From Lachnospiraceae bacterium UBA4380 (lineage in GTDB: Bacteria; Bacillota; Clostridia; Lachnospirales; Lachnospiraceae), in NCBI GenBank assembly GCA_002390025.1, contig DGRU01000187.1, forward strand, positions 1-6,512: 6,512 bases of DNA, written 5' to 3'. Shown piece after piece: positions 6,322-6,512 of the stretch; position 1 is the first letter of the stretch; the number at the start of each line of letters is the position of its first letter. The notes below the pieces were generated by a model. It saw only the letters and a program-made list of their open reading frames with translations. It searched no databases and had not been told where the DNA came from. Both the position numbers and the translations under genes were made by a program.

Positions 6322-6429
6322 GCTGTGCATAAAAAGTCACAGCACGTATCTTTGTACCGATGCTCTGCGGACGGACACTCCGACCCCCGCGCGGCATACG
6401 GTGAATGAATCTTACAGGAGGAAAAATAA
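6322..6429 (+). promoter_or_regulatory. Structured rpsO 5' leader, candidate S15 autoregulatory RNA
   Basis: The predicted transcript starts with a 6-bp hairpin (GCTGTG 6322-6327 with CACAGC 6338-6343, 10-nt loop). Next is a long imperfect stem. ACCGATGC (6356-6363) pairs with GCATACGGT (6394-6402), 8 bp with A6398 bulged. Inside it GCGG (6367-6370) pairs with CCGC (6387-6390), and CGGA (6372-6375) pairs with TCCG (6379-6382) around a 3-nt loop. A perfect Shine-Dalgarno AGGAGG (6416-6421) lies 8 nt before the rpsO ATG. CTCC (6378-6381) in the apical stem could instead pair with GGAG (6417-6420), giving a possible on/off switch. It is known that S15 represses its own translation through structured leaders in several bacterial groups, with different RNA architectures. 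That this leader does so is inference. Confidence 0.5.
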
Positions 6430-6512
6430 ATGATTTCCAAAGAAAAGAAAACCGCGATCATGCAGGAATACGGCCGCAAGGAAGGCGACACTGGTTCACC
6501 CGAAGTCCAGAT
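6430..6512 (+). CDS. rpsO: 30S ribosomal protein S15, N-terminal part (3' end outside window)
   Basis: S15 is a primary 16S rRNA-binding protein of the 30S platform that contacts the three-way junction of helices 20-22. Only the first 27 codons and two bases are present. They read MISKEKKTAIMQEYGRKEGD followed by TGSPEVQ, which matches the family's strongly conserved N-terminus, including the GDTGSPEVQ motif that begins the second helix region. The ATG at 6430 is preceded by a perfect AGGAGG with an 8-nt spacer. The gene has its own promoter and leader. In many Bacillota rpsO follows ribF directly; here the acyltransferase gene stands between them. Confidence 0.97.
   Translation, partial: MISKEKKTAIMQEYGRKEGDTGSPEVQ

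Noticed and set aside
1..6512. A mobile element, CRISPR array, tRNA, or an undescribed defence or biosynthetic system
   Set aside because: No transposase, integrase, terminal repeats, spaced repeats or tRNA-like fold is seen; all genes but one are standard housekeeping genes.

Overview
The window is a housekeeping translation and cofactor cluster from a bacterium of the phylum Bacillota, most likely class Clostridia and possibly a Lachnospiraceae-like lineage with moderately high G+C. This placement rests on the gene order infB, rbfA, nrnA (DHH phosphoesterase), truB, ribF, rpsO, which is characteristic of Bacillota, on the presence of NrnA, and on the protein sequences. No species can be named from the sequence alone. 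Every gene is on the + strand. Long open frames on the - strand and in other + frames are shadows produced by G/C-rich third codon positions.

Layout. Positions 2-1234 hold the 3' two-thirds or less of infB (translation initiation factor IF-2); its start lies outside the window. A strong 13-bp hairpin with a short T-run follows at 1282-1315. Next come rbfA (1352-1747), a 128-nt gap with short tandem repeats and hairpins, nrnA (1876-2844), a 105-nt gap with one hairpin, truB (2950-4056) carrying an extra acidic insert, and ribF (4090-5010), only 33 nt after truB. A polytopic acyltransferase-3 family gene (5048-6214) sits between ribF and rpsO and has no obvious link to translation. The last gap (6215-6429) holds a clear extended -10 promoter and a structured leader in front of rpsO, whose first 27 codons (6430-6512) close the window.

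How the genes work together. IF-2 places initiator tRNA on the 30S subunit. RbfA matures the 16S rRNA 5' region. TruB makes pseudouridine 55 in tRNA. NrnA degrades nanoRNA and pAp. RibF makes FMN and FAD. S15 is an early-binding 30S protein. The acyltransferase probably modifies a cell-envelope glycan or lipid and looks like an insertion into the ancestral ribF-rpsO junction.

I found no mobile element, CRISPR array, phage gene or obviously new multi-gene system. The points most worth checking are the acyltransferase insertion, the structured rpsO leader, the TruB insert, and the unusual nrnA leader that lacks a Shine-Dalgarno sequence.
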